Numbered from the stretch's first letter, positions 13,256 through 26,762 are shown. The stretch is DNA of 64,000 nt from Onchidella celtica (GCA_963931925.1 OZ007575.1:43882112-43946111); one strand, 5' to 3'. Program-made: numbers and translations. The notes: generated from the sequence alone by a model not told the origin.

Positions 13256-13345
13256 TGGAAGAATTGGCAGAATGGGTAAGACACTTGCACCAAAAACCAA
13301 GGGGTACTGGTTCAAACCCTGATCCTGGCGACGGAAAAAAAAGGT
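13256..13345 (+). repeat. tRNA-derived SINE head
   Basis: A box TGGCAGAATGG (13265-13275) and B box GGTTCAAACCC (13309-13319) match pol III consensus (TRGYnnAnnGG, GGTTCRAnnCC) at tRNA-like spacing. The segment is followed by A-rich sequence and an unassigned body to perhaps 13430. Acceptor stem pairing is poor, so SINE rather than a functional tRNA. Confidence 0.65.
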
Positions 13346-14084
13346 GGGTGACGGACACGGGGAGTCATGAAAAAATTCCAGGGGTTCTAAAAGATGTCAG
13401 GAAATAAAAGGCCGAAACATCTAATGAAAGAACCCACTCTTAATCTGACGATCTTCACCTGTCTCGCTCTACCTGTGGACTTTCTTACCACTGTGGTCAC
13501 TTACCAAATTTGACTTTTACCCATATCTCTCTCCAAAACTGAATCCCTCACCTAATTCCATTCTATTTCTTGCTGTCTTTATTTGAATTCGCTCCGACTT
13601 CCAGACTCAGTTTTGTTTTTTATATTTAGCTCGTATGTTGCAGTTCTCGCCGGGAATTTAAAAAAAAAATGCGTATTGTTATTTTTTCCCCTTTATTTCA
13701 AGTGTCTTTCTTCCGTGTCCTTCATTAATATGCCACCTTTTGGAGGAAAGGAAAGTTGAATAGGAGGGCGGGGGAGTTTAAATGCCGGTGTGGGTTGTGG
13801 TTGGTATGTTTGTTGTTTCTCTTCATGCGATATAAAACAAATCAAAACTCATCAATTTCTTTCAAAGTGTGTTCTACATGAGAGAATTCAGAGTAACACT
13901 GACATTTCTAATGCATTAAAGTGCATTAATATGAATTTATATATTAGCAATATATTTTGCTCGAATCGCCACATATTTCTTCACAAAGAACGCACTCGCC
14001 TCTTTTCCCACTTTTTTCTTTGTTGCTGTTGTTCGTAGAAGTAAGCCGAAGCTTGGGGGGGGGGGGGGGGTTGACAGAGCACAA
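13346..14084. other. Unassigned intronic sequence
   Basis: Nothing supported. A G run lies at 14056-14070. Confidence 0.4.
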
Positions 14085-14385
14085 AGGTCATGATTCAGAG
14101 GAAATGTGAGGCGAATTAATGCCTAGTTCACCTTCACCTTTCACCAAAGCATGTCCATCCACTGCAGCATGTAGCCCGCGGACAATGACTTCCATTCCTT
14201 TCTGTCTGATGTTTTCCTCATCCATCTTGTCCCCAAAAGCGAAGCGGGATTGCAAGAAAGAAGAAAGACAAGTGATCAAGATGGTGACCGAACCCACGAC
14301 CTCTGCTACCACACCAACCGTATTGCCAGGAGGAAGAAGACAAGTTACTTAACCGCTCGGCCACTCCGTCTCTGAAAAAAAGAAA
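14085..14385 (-). repeat. tRNA-like SINE or interspersed repeat, copy 1
   Basis: The - strand shows an A box in GGCCGAGCGGTTAAG (complement of 14348-14362), a tRNA-Leu/Ser-like motif, and a B-like box GGTCGTGGGTTCGGT (complement of 14287-14301). The body at about 14150-14225 shares TCCACT-GCA(G)-ATGTAGCCC and TTCTGTCTGATGTTT blocks with 19095-19155, so it is a dispersed family. Confidence 0.55.
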
Positions 14386-16730
14386 CCATCTTGATCGCGT
14401 GTCTTTCCTCCTCTCTTTCACTCCCGCTTCCCGTTTCTGAGCACTAACTTGGCACTACAGCTTTGATTCGCTTCATGTTTCCTCTTTCTCCTTTTGTTGT
14501 ATTGTTTGCCGCCATGGGAATCTTTTTAATTTTTTTTTTTACTTTCAACTTCACAATTGATTAGGTGCAGATTAAATCATCACGTTTGATTGTGGGCAAT
14601 TTGTCAATCATTTGTATACATCCTGTGTCCAAGCTCAAATTGTGTATGTCAGCCATGTCTTCCATGCTGCGCTGTTATTAGAATCTCCGATGGCACCTCG
14701 ACAATCTCTTCGCTGACAGGGTTATGTCCAAGTGCTTTAACCCTGTCTTGGCTGCTGTTCTGAAAGGTGAAGTCTTATCGATCGCTCTTTCCAGTCCTCC
14801 ACTCTCGGAGATTTTTTGTGTTGTTTTTATTGTTTTATTTTGATCTGTTTTCAACACTTCTCTTAATGTCAAACGTTTAAAGTACACGGAGAAATGAAGG
14901 CTTATTATGAAACAGGTAGAGCTTGTCGGGTAATTCTGTTGGCATTTAGACCTACTACTGTGGAACCTTTCTTGTATTTTAAGGGCAGCGTTATTGTCTA
15001 CTATGAATATAATAGATATTATTTTGATGAAGGAAGTTGTTACGGGTAAAAGTCAGACAGTGAGATGTGTTATTTAAAAAGTGGAGATGTTGGTAGCAGC
15101 AGGGCAAACTTATTTGTGACGTAAGTAAATAAATGAATGAATAATTAAAGAAAGAAAGAAAGAAAGAAAACTTAGACCATTTCTAACCAGATAACATAAG
15201 GGTGTGAAGAAAAAAAATGCGTGCACTACTGGATATATTTTGGGGAGAAGAGAGAGAGAGGGTGTGGGGGACAAGAACGGGAAGACATACAGACAGGCAG
15301 ACTGGGAGACAGAGAGGGAAAGAGAGAGAGGGTGGGGGGATTCTTATTTTATGTACTGCCCCTTTGTCTGTGTGTGTGTGGGGGGGGGGGTCGATCTGTT
15401 TAAATGGGACGGAAAGTCCGTTACAGATGTTCACAATTAATCTGTTTCCGGTGTCAACGTCATTCTGACAATGTAATGAGGCTCAGCTTGCCAAAACAAA
15501 GAAACTAACTAAAAAATATACTAAGAAAACTTCCGGATCCTCGTGAGAACCGTCAGTGAGTGAGCTTTCAGAAGTAATTATTGTCAAGTGGCTGGTGATG
15601 GTTTCATGCATGAAGACACCCCCACCGCCAGGGCAAAGCTGTATGCATAATGGCAATTGAACCGAGTGCTCCCAATTGGGTTTCCGTGCCTCATGAGGCA
15701 CTGGACTAGGGTAATCTGGTCTTTACCAGCGCATACAACAACACATTGCAGCATACACCTAGCATCACATTGCAGGTGTTTATAGAGAACAGTAACAACC
15801 ATTATTACTGGTCCCGCAGGTCCTGCCCGCTACCGCTGTACCGATATACCATTACGTAAAGCAATGAAACTTCCTCCAATGACTGGTACAGATTATAAGG
15901 AAACTAAAGTAAATAATGAAGTAAGTGAATAAGTATTAACAGAAAGTAGGAGCATTTCCTAAGGGTCACCTAAGAAAGTTTGAAATAAAATGTTTAATTA
16001 AGCAAAGAAGACAAAAATTGAGAGGGAGAGAATGAAAAGAAATGGAAACGAGAATATAAAAAAACGACACTTTTTAAAAAATGAAAATGAATTCTTTTGC
16101 CATTGCTCCGTAAGAATGTGTCAAAATCATTACGAGACTGTTTAGCTTTAAAGTGCAATATAATGCTCAAAAGCAAACAAATAGACAAAGAAAGATGGGA
16201 CAAGTTCTAATTTAGAAATTTCGCGTTTTTCTGTTTGTTTCTTTTTTTATTTTATTTTTGTTTGGTTTTGTTTTGTTTTTATAAAGCCGATAATATGGTC
16301 CCAGTGCATTACTTAACTTATTGTGAAAGGCTATTTGTCAACCCACAATAATGCAGTGAACGGGATGTGATACAATAAGGGTAGAAAACATTTTCATGTT
16401 GAGAAACCCCCACATCACTTTTTGTCGGGCTGATTCCATAGTATGAACTCTTGAAGACAATGCAGATTCGGGAAAGAGCATCTAATAAGATAGAAACATC
16501 TTATAGTTGCTTGGCTCTGCCAAAATTAGAAGTAGGAACTATTGGGGACCCCAGAAATGGGAACAACATAATTATTTACCTAGCGAATTTATATTATAGA
16601 AGACGGGACTGCTTCTGGAGATTGTTTTTCTTGTATGACTAAGGTGTTTGTTACTATTGAGTTCCTTATCAGTGTTAGCACTGTTACAGCAATTATAATC
16701 TACGACATATCACTGTTTAAATCACTAATC
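14386..16730. other. Unassigned intronic sequence with short SSRs
   Basis: A GAAA tract lies at 15146-15168, GA/GGG-rich sequence at 15245-15335, and a TG/G run at 15366-15390. No gene seen. Confidence 0.4.
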
Positions 16731-17769
<1,039 letters not shown>

Positions 17770-17960
17770 TCAAGCTGATTGGATGTGTAATTTGTAATTA
17801 TCACTAAAACGAAAAAAAATCGTATAGTCAAAAGCTATGAGCACATGATACTTCAATCATCACTTTCTTAGAAATTGACGGTAGGGAGTTCGAACCTTGT
17901 CATTTTAAGGAGACGATTTTCTCTCGGTATTTCCGACAAGTGGAAATTCTGTTGTATGAG
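17770..17960 (+). repeat. Interspersed repeat, copy 1 (partner at 58430-58620)
   Basis: Shares with the - strand of 58430-58620 the ordered blocks GTAATTTGTAA, CTAAAA, AAAGCTATGAGCACATGA (TTATGAGCACATGAAAC in the partner), GAAATTGAC and CATTTTAAGG. It is diverged, and the family is unidentified. Confidence 0.6.
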
Positions 17961-18311
17961 TTAAAAATGTGGGAAATCAGCAAAATAAGAGAGACATATG
18001 GAGAAAACTGAAATGTGAGACAATGCGAGAGATAAGGGGAATAATCACAGGCAGAGCGAAGTGCACCACAACAGGAAGTAAATGCGGAACATAAAAAATA
18101 AAAAAAATAAAAAAATAATAATTGCTATCAAGAGAATAATTATTTGGTGGATTTGATAATTACAGAGTTATTGAGTTTTTTTTTTTTCTATAATAGTTTC
18201 AGAAATAAACGAAATCAGATCGTTCCTAGGATTTCCTTGTTTCGATTTTTGTGTTGTTCTCAATTTTGTTTTCTTTTGTCTGGTTGGGGACAAATGTAAA
18301 CTGAGAACATT

Positions 18312-18735
18312 TGAGGGGCTCTAGAGAAATGGTCCACATTGCCAATTTTTTTCAAATTGAGTTAAGGGTATTCTGTGAAATTACAAACTGCCCTGAGAAG
18401 AATGCGCTTTATTTCATGTCAAAAATGTTGAAAATTGACCAAATTGTGGCTGTTTCAAGGTGGCAAGGTGGAAAAAGTCACTTTTGAGACAAACGAGTTG
18501 AAAGTCTACGTAAATTAAAAAAAAACCATTACATTCGATCATAAAAAAAACGAAAATGAAAAATACTTAAAGGAGGTATTCATTAAAATCCCTTTGCCCA
18601 GGCATAAAGAAATAATTGAGGTATCTATGTATGCAGAACGCTGATACAGGACCGGGAAGTCCCTATCCACCTATTTGTGGCTCTTTCTCGAAAGTGCCGA
18701 GTGCGACATGTGGACCATTTCCCTAAAGCGCCTCA
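18312..18735. mobile_element. MITE with imperfect about 28-bp TIRs
   Basis: The left end TGAGGGGCTCTAGAGAAAT continues GGTCCACAT. The right end in reverse complement is TGAGGCGCTTTAGGGAAAT then GGTCCACAT. That gives 28 terminal bases with a few mismatches and 424 bp in total. No transposase. The target duplication is not clear. Confidence 0.65.
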
Positions 18736-20521
18736 CTCACAAAATGTTCAGATGCTGCAAGTTCGTAGTCAAAATCAGGGAGACATTCAGTTTCTTGAAC
18801 TGCACACAGTAAGACTGATAGTGCACTGAATAAAATCTGTTTTGCCTCGGGTTTGACTCAGACTTGGTATTTCCTTTGTATCAACTAACGAGACAGATAC
18901 CGTTTCAGTCTTACTAAAATGTGACAGGGTCTGTTTTACACTATAAACCACACCCCACACTGAAACCAAAGCAAACAAACCCGGCTCAGAGCGCTGTGGT
19001 CATAGGTGTCGGCCTCTTGTGATTATCATTCACAAGTAAGTGGGGTAGAAGCTGAACAAATGTTTTAATTTAACCCTTTCCTCTAGGCATTGTTCATCCA
19101 CTACAGGATGTAGCCCTCCGGCAATGATTTCCATTCTTTTCTGTCTGATGTTTCCCTCACTCATGATGTTCCTCCTCTCTGTTTTCCTCATCCATGATAT
19201 TCCTCCTTTCTGATTTATGCCGTATTGCCATCTTCTTCTTGATCATCCTCTTTTTCTTCTTCCTGTCCATGGTTGCCATTCCATGCAATGTTTTGTCCAC
19301 CTGCTGTCTTTCATTTTTCCCACATGTGCAGCCCAATTCCATTTTTGGTGCATCATGAATTTTGCTACGTCCAACGGTGTTATTTGTTTGCTAATTATAA
19401 TATTTTGTGTTTTATATTTTGAACTCACGAAAAACGTCATAGTCCTCATAATATGAAACCTAACAATGGTAGGATTAATTATATTATTATGCTAGCAAGA
19501 CTGCCCTGTCTAAGATGAGGATCTCCCTAACTGGGGCACTCGGCAGTATTTGCAAGGATTACGTGCTGGGTAGCAGAAACACATCTGAAAGTGACATTAG
19601 AAGAAATCATAATCAAAACTCTTAGGGGAAGGTAAAAGAGTTGAATTGGTGTTTAATACTGCCATTACTCATGAGTGCGTTAAGTGCCACGGGGCTTCAG
19701 TGCCTGGTTTTATTACGTCTCTTCTATGTTAAATAACAAAAAACAATACTTTACGCAGAGTGGCCCTGCGGGAAAAACCATACCCACAGCGATGTTATCC
19801 CAAGTAATGTAATTTAAAAAGGGAAGTATAATTGTACACTACAGTTCTGGTAGAAGCTAATGATAAAATAATTGATGGTAGCAGGATGCTATAATAGCTG
19901 GAAAGATATACAACTGATGATAGAAACACAAACAACATTCTGCCTGGGGCTAGCCATGAATATAATTGTTTTGCCGTGGATCTCTAGTTTGGATATCTGT
20001 TAGTAGAAATCGGCCTGTCTCCTTTACTGGGACCTACTTTAGTGCTGGGAGTGTTATCAGCTGCCCAACGACTACAGAGAATACTTTTTGTAATCTACGT
20101 GTTACATTTTGATGGAGCACAACCACAGTTAACAGAGGAGCCCATCGGAAGGAGAATACGATTCTAAATAATTATAGTATAAGCATATTACTATATAACC
20201 AAACACCTTGTGTGGTTAGTTAACTAGTCTATACAAAATCCCTTATATAACCGTTTAAGTAAACATAACTGTTTATTTGATACCAGTTGTATATTTATTG
20301 ACAGTGAGCAAGATAATCAGGGGACGTACGTTCGAAAAGTCAAGCAAATTTTTACGGCATTGTGCAGAATCCTTAAATTTGTAGCTGGTGTCTTTATTTC
20401 CTGCCACATGTTAATGCTGTCAAGAGACAATATCGAATCGGGCTGGTTTGAAGCTGATGACCTTATTCAGGTGGAGAATCTTTATCAAAAACCAAACATG
20501 CATTCTTTTGCCAAACGTGTA
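18736..20521. other. Unassigned, with repeat copy at 19086-19200
   Basis: 19086-19200 is a diverged copy of the 14085-14385 repeat (shared TCCACTACAGGATGTAGCCC-like and TTCTGTCTGATGTTT blocks). The remainder shows nothing supported. Confidence 0.45.
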
Positions 20522-20525
20522 AGAT

Positions 20526-20838
20526 TATTGTTACCAGTGCGTACGTACCCCAAGTAGTTTGCCCTAGGAGTATGTACTTTAAAGCCTTTTGTGACTCCAG
20601 AGCTAGAGAGGTCCCCCAGAAATGCTCCTGACAAAAGCCGTAATTAATTATTCTTTCAGTGTTTTTTAAAAAATTTGTTTTCCTTTTTTTTTTTTCTTTG
20701 AAAGGGTCTGGGGCAGGGTTAGGGATTCGGTAAGATTTAAGGTTGAGGGTAAGGACAGGGTTAGGGATGGGTACGTATACCTAGGCGCTTCTAGCGTAAA
20801 AACGCTTGGGGTACGTAGGTACAAGTAACAACAGCCAA
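20526..20838 (+). mobile_element. MITE copy 1 (TACGTACCCCAAG termini)
   Basis: It starts TGCGTACGTACCCCAAG and ends with CTTGGGGTACGTAGGTAC, giving inverted termini. The interior matches the reverse complement of 21103-21393: CCTTTTGTGAxTCCAGAGCTA, TTAATTATTCTTTCAG, GGGTTAGGGAT. About 310 bp, non-coding. Confidence 0.7.
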
Positions 20839-21102
20839 ACGTGTAAACGTGAAGTTCCATCGGTAGAACACACATACTCACACACAAAATACAGATGGAT
20901 TATGTGGGATGAGGAAGAGAGCATGAAATAATGTCTCTAGGTGCGGGGAGTAGACAGAGACACATCGATCATTCCCTGCCATTAGCCCCAGCCTCCCACT
21001 CGCAGTTAAGATTACTGTGTCTGTTTTCTGTTGGAACACTAAACAAAACCAATCTGAGTTTCCCTTATATACTTTTTACTTTATATTACTATTTCTTGAA
21101 CG

Positions 21103-21393
21103 GCTGTTGTTATAAGTACGTACGGTCCCCAAGCGTTTAGCGGTAGGGGCGCGTATACATATCTACCCCTGACCCTGTCCTAATTCTCAACCCTAAGTCT
21201 AATAAAATCCCTAACCCTGGCCCCTACCCTTTCAGCAAGAAAACAGTAGGGAGACGAAAAGAAAATCTGAAAGAATAATTAATTTAGACCGTTGTTAGGG
21301 GGATTTCGGGAGGAGCTCTCTAGCTCTGGAATCACAAAAGGCGTACCTCTAGCGCAAAACAGCGTGGGTGACGTACGTACTTGCAACGTTATG
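21103..21393 (-). mobile_element. MITE copy 2, opposite orientation
   Basis: Reverse-complement relative of 20526-20838, separated by about 265 bp. Termini are GTACGTACGGTCCCCAAGCG and ACGTACGTACTTGC. Together the pair forms a large imperfect inverted repeat. Confidence 0.7.
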
Positions 21394-24171
21394 CCTCTTG
21401 AACGCTGACTCTATATTCTACTGTTTTGTTTGCTTACATCATTTTACGTTTAATCTCCGCTAAAATGTAATTATGCCATATCCACGGGTAAACTAACTTA
21501 GGTGTCCGCCCCAGAAATATTTCTGCGGAGAATAATCTTTTTTCTTCAACGTGAAGCTAAGGGGTGAGAGTTTGGTATGGTGACCGGAGGAAGGTGTGGG
21601 AAATGATATCGCCGACACTATCATGAAACCGCGCAAGCGGAAAAGAACTAGGTTTACGGAAGAGGAAATAAATACAACAAAAAACTCTTTGATATGAAAT
21701 GTATTCCTTATCGTGTGTACAGTTTTAGTTATAAAGTTTGAAAATAACTTATGAAATATTGTTAATTTTCTTTATCAATGGAAAAAATCAAGCTCAGCAT
21801 CCTCCAAGGACTCCATCTAGAATATTTGCAAACTACAGTTGTTATCATCTGCAATTGTGCGAATGCACTTATGCGGTTTCATCATGGGGCAAGCGATATA
21901 ATGAACAGATTTTGAGGTTCATAGCCGACAGAAAGACTTGACAGCTGCGAAAATGAATAAAAAATGTAAAGAATTTCTAGAATAAACACGTATGATGTTA
22001 TTCTTGCATTTCTCCAGTGTCTGCTCAAATCTCTGTCGTCAGCATATCTATGTAGCAAAAGTTAGTGTTTCTCCCTCTCGCTCTTTCTGTCTGTCTGTCT
22101 GTGGCTTTCTATCTACATCTCTCCCCTTTCTATGTCTGTGTGGATGTCCCTCTTTGTCTCTTTCCGTGCCTCCCTTCCTCTCTATCTCTCTCTCTCTCTA
22201 TATATATATATATTTATCTATCTATCCCACTTTCTCTGTCTGTCTCTTTTCTCCCTCTCTTGCTCTCTCTCTCTCCTAATCTCCCTCTCTCCACTTCGTT
22301 CCTCTGTCAATCTTTCTCCCCAGATGTCTGCCTGCCTCTTTAGTTGTCTCTGTCCGTCTCTCTCTTTGCAAGCTAACGTATTCCGCAGTGTTCCCCGATA
22401 TTTCCAATTCACTGCCTAGTCTACTCGCTCTGTCTGTCTGCCCGAAGCCAATCGGCCCTGCCTCCTTACCGTGTCCTATCTGAGCCCGACCTTATCTCCC
22501 TTTGCCCTGTTTAAGTGCCTCATTTCCTACGAAACAAGATGAAATTATGTCTGCCCCAGTAAAGAATGGAGACCTCTTCACCAAACCGCCAATTACGGAA
22601 TTAGTTAAGGCAAGGGTTTAGTTTGGCCAACAAGGCGTACACTTTTGGCATTTCGTGGGCCAGGGTGTCTGGCAGAGATGACTTATTTCCATCTCAATGG
22701 GCCCGCTTGGACCTCTCTATCGATTGCTTTGCGTACTGAATGATACATGTAAGATCGATCTCTTGTCAGGGAGCACCGAATGTTCGTCTTGTCTGACTAG
22801 AAGTGCAACTTTTTTAATCTTGATCATTTACGATGTCTTACCCACAACTTATAATGAATGAATTATGAATGAAACTATTGCTTACCATATAGCCCATCCC
22901 AAACCCTCAGAACCAGTAAGAAAAGCACAGGCTTGGAGCCGAAATATTCACGACAGGATTTTTAGTTGTCAGCCTGTGGTCACTTTCTGAAATAGTTTGG
23001 GTGACCACATCGCGAATGAAAATATTGCTATGGCCAGTTAGCTAAACCTAATCCAGATCCTAACCCTAGCCCCCCCCCCCCCCCCAAAAAAAAATCCGTT
23101 CAACGTGATTGAAAAAAAAAATAGGTCAGCGTGCAAATAAAACAAGGTTCGGGACACATGGTTCAAAAGTCACTAAGAAAAAAAAAAGTGAACAAAAAGT
23201 CCAGATCACAGAGTATATATAAGGAGGTATTCACGTATAATTTACAGCCAAATTCTTCTTCCCCTGTTGAAAACAAAAAAAAAATAAAAAAATCGTCACC
23301 CTGCAAATAAGTCCAAGTCCGGGACCACATAGCGCAAATGTCACTCCGGCAAACAAAAATATGAAAACAAGTATCAATGAATAAAACCTTTGAATCACAG
23401 AATAAAAAGCGAAGTACATGACGTATAGTACTATTTACACTCTGGGGAAAGAGGAGCAACATCACATTTAAGTTTAGTTGCTATTCTGACAAGCTCAAAC
23501 CGCGTCATAAACAGTCATTTGCAGGCTTGGCATCGCGTGTAGCGCGACCACGTACGACTGAACAAGCCGCCATGTTTACGACGTTTAAGAAATATAATAA
23601 TTGAGTTTAAAGTCCAGACATCATGGCGGTATACAAAATGGATGAACTAAAATTACAGGTGACGTAAGGGAATCATGATGTACTGCTGCATGTCATTCGC
23701 TTCGTCATCAAAGTAATGACTGTCTCTATATATTTATCTTTTTGTCTGTCATCTATATAAGATTTATTGTACTGGTGCATGAGGTAAATTGCACCTTAAA
23801 TTACAGTATACCAGAAGACAACATAGAAGAGTATTATATGAGACAATATATTAGAGATGGAAGCTGCGCTGCCCCTGAATCTCAACTTACTGGGCACCTT
23901 TCACCATGCTGATTTTTGACAGTTTGTTTTTGGCGAACACAGAGAAATCTCCAGTGATATAATTCCACATACAAAACCATCCTCCCCACTTCCTCCCTGC
24001 ACACACTCACTAAAACATATAGGCTGTGGTTACGTTACACAATAGCAACCATTTAATTCAGAAAGCATGTTTGAGTGAAGTATAATCAATTGGGATATGA
24101 ACATTATTTTTGTTTCCAGGCCTGACCTGTTTTGATCACTGGACGTCTTATATTAATTTTTCTATCCTCAG
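21394..24171. other. Unassigned, with CT tract and degenerate repeats
   Basis: CT-rich with (TA)n at about 22070-22345. Degenerate repeats of a GTCAGC-TGCAAATAA ... GGGACCACAT-like segment occur near 22970, 23126 and 23296. C and A runs lie near 23070. Nothing coding until the exon B acceptor. Confidence 0.5.
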
Positions 24172-25307
24172 AAACATTGTCAGCTACAGAAGGACAGACA
24201 TTTAAGTTTATACGTAATGTACGCTCCAGATACCCAGAGGAAGTGAGATCGGCGGACACTGTGGCATCAATCTACGATCGCTTGGGGGAAGCCACCATTT
24301 TGTGGAATAATTCTAGAGACTACGAACTCTACAACAGATACCAACGCTACTACAACCAGGAGGCAAACTTGCCTAGTAAATACGGGATGTTTCCGTCTTC
24401 AATGCCTAGCAGTCCCACAGTCCAGAGCGATAAAAAACCACAGTGGGATACATTTTCCCAAACAATGCTGGTTCAGAATGCAAACAACGCTACTGTTTAT
24501 ACAAATCGTCGTTTTCGGCGATCTTTTAAAAGCAATATTCCGTCTAGCCACAGCCATTCTGCTACTTACGACAACGAAGCAAGGACGCGAACAGAAATGG
24601 ATAAAATGTTCTTAAAATTAGTGCGTCGTTTTAAACGACATCTTCCAACGGCCATGCAGGCTTTGAGTGATAGTGTATTTCAGAGTAACAACAAAACTAA
24701 CAACGATGATGACGATGACGAGGATGGTGAAGGCGAAGATGGTAATGACAGAAACAACGACACAATTCGACATATGAATAATCTGATACTTCTACACCAT
24801 CAGTTGTCGGAATTTCTAACTATGCAACTCAACGACACCACGATGTTTGAACACGAACATTCCACATTGTACCCTACACATTACTCCACAGAAGAGGCCA
24901 ATGGTGCTGGTTTGGACGATGTAGAATTGGGTGGCACCGACGCTGCACCAACTAAAGGCACACCTTATGCCAAGAGGAGACATCACCACAAACATGATGC
25001 TTCTCAGACAGCTAGCCCTTCTGATGCTGGTACTGCTTACGCATTCAGAGGCGGCAACTTGGAAAAAGGCGGTTCTAATGATGCCCGTCCATCCGAAGGC
25101 GGTGACAGGAACTTTGGCCATGGTGAACTCAGAGCGGACGGCAACAGTGGCGTTGGTAATGAAGGGAGTTACAGCAGATTGAAAATGGAGGATGATGAAT
25201 TTGAGGAAGCCAACATGAGGAGAGAATTACACCATAGTATAGAAATGGAAATTGCACACAAATTACATTATGCCAGCGTCGGGGTGGTATCAGTGCTGCT
25301 CATTGAG
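24172..25307 (+). CDS. HVCN1: Hv proton channel, exon B (giant S1-S2 linker and start of S2)
   Basis: Internal exon joined in phase to exon A: its first two bases complete the split codon, followed by 378 codons. The acceptor is tctatcctcag; the donor is GAG|gtaagt, phase 0. About the first 350 residues have no counterpart in vertebrate Hv1, where the S1-S2 loop is roughly a dozen residues. They are rich in Asn, Asp, Gly, Ser and His, with Tyr-rich blocks near the start, an acidic run (NNDDDDDEDGEGEDG), two basic sites RRFRR (24507-24521) and RRFKR (24624-24638), and several N-x-S/T sequons. The last residues, HKLHYASVGVVSVLLIE, match the start of Hv1 S2. By Hv topology the linker would be extracellular or luminal. 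An uninterrupted 1.1-kb reading frame in AT-rich intronic surroundings supports real coding. The alternative, that exon B belongs to another gene, is disfavoured by the phase match and the S2 sequence at its end. Confidence 0.8.
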
Positions 25308-25614
25308 GTAAGTCAAATGATACGATCTTTATTAGTTAAAGAGGTAGCTTAGAGAACGAGGTTAAGTCACATTTAGCTAAAAATAGAGCTGCCTATATCA
25401 TTGGAAACCCGATAGAAAGGGCTACCTAATCGTAACATCATCCTTCTATCGTTCACAAGCGCTAGGAAAGTTTGATTTGAAAGCGGGCTACGCCCATGTA
25501 AGAACAAGGTCATGACCAAAGTGGTTCGGCTTTTTCTCGAAATGACTCAAATGTGACTTAACCCCGGTCTTGAAGTAACCACTCCAGTTGTGAATTCATT
25601 TGATCTAGTCTGCT

Positions 25615-26762
25615 CTGACATGTTGCTTTGGTCTCGACAACCACAAAACAGTTGGGTACCTAGACATTTTATAATATTTCTAGGTTTGCTTTTGTTTACT
25701 TTTTGACGAAGATTAGCACCCACTTACGTCCATTCTTGAATTCCTATGGCTACGTGTACCTACTCTGAACACTCCACCCTGACATGTTGCTTTGGTCTCG
25801 ACAACCACAAAACAGTTGGGTACCTAGACATTTTATAATATTTCTAGGTTTGCTTTTGTTTACTTTTTGACGAAGATTAGCACCCACTTACGTCCATTCT
25901 TGAATTCCTATGGCTACGTGTACCTACTTTGAACACTCCACCCTGACATGTTGCTTTGGTCTCGACAACCACAAAACAGTTGGGTACCTAGACATTTTAT
26001 AATATTTCTAGGTTTGCTTTTGTTTACTTTTTGACGAAGATTAGCACCCACTTACGTCCATTCTTGAATTCCTATGGCTACGTGTACCTACTCTGAACAC
26101 TCCACCCTGACATGTTGCTTTGGTCTCGACAACCACAAAACAGTTGGGTACCTAGACATTTTATAATATTTCTAGGTTTGCTTTTGTTTACTTTTTGACG
26201 AAGATTAGCACCCACTTACGTCCATTCTTGAATTCCTATGGCTACGTGTACCTACTTTGAACACTCCACCCTGACATGTTGCTTTGGTCTCGACAACCAC
26301 AAAACAGTTGGGTACCTAGACATTTTATAATATTTCTAGGTTTGCTTTTGTTTACTTTTTGACGAAGATTAGCACCCACTTACGTCCATTCTTGAATTCC
26401 TATGGCTACGTGTACCTACTTTGAACACTCCACCCTGACATGTTGCTTTGTCTCGACAACCACAAAACAGTTGGGTACCTAGACATTTTATAATATTTCT
26501 AGGTTTGCTTTTGTTTACTTTTTGACGAAGATTAGCACCCACTTACGTGCATTCTTGAATTCCTATGGCTACGTGTACCTACTTTGAACACTCCACCCTG
26601 ACATGTTGCTTTGGTCTCGACAACCACAAAACAGTTGGGTACTCTAGACATTTTATAATATTTCTAGGTTTGCTTTTGTTTACTTTTTGACGAAGATTAG
26701 CACCCACTTACGTCCATTCTTGAATTCCTATGGCTACGTGTACCTACTTTGAACACTCCAGC
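25615..26762. repeat. 164-bp satellite, seven copies
   Basis: Unit starts CTGACATGTTGCTTTGGTCT. Starts are at 25615, 25779, 25943, 26107, 26271, 26435 and 26598, giving periods of 164 except one of 163 (missing G) and the last 165 (extra TC-type change). Copies are almost identical; tACTcTGAAC versus tACTtTGAAC is the main variant. The array ends with a diverged junction at 26760. It has no reading frame and lies about 300 bp after exon B. Confidence 0.97.

Noticed and set aside
14348..14362. Possible tRNA-Leu/Ser gene on the - strand
   Set aside because: A and B boxes are present but acceptor and anticodon stems do not pair convincingly, and the body is repeated at 19086.
20726..20772. GGGTTAGGG-like stretch as an interstitial telomere repeat
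   Set aside because: Only isolated TTAGGG units within a MITE; the same units occur in the opposite MITE copy.
24816..25121. - strand frame opposite exon B
   Set aside because: Shadow of the coding exon, with no motif.
25615..26762. CRISPR-like array
   Set aside because: Head-to-tail repeats without spacers in a eukaryotic intron; a satellite.
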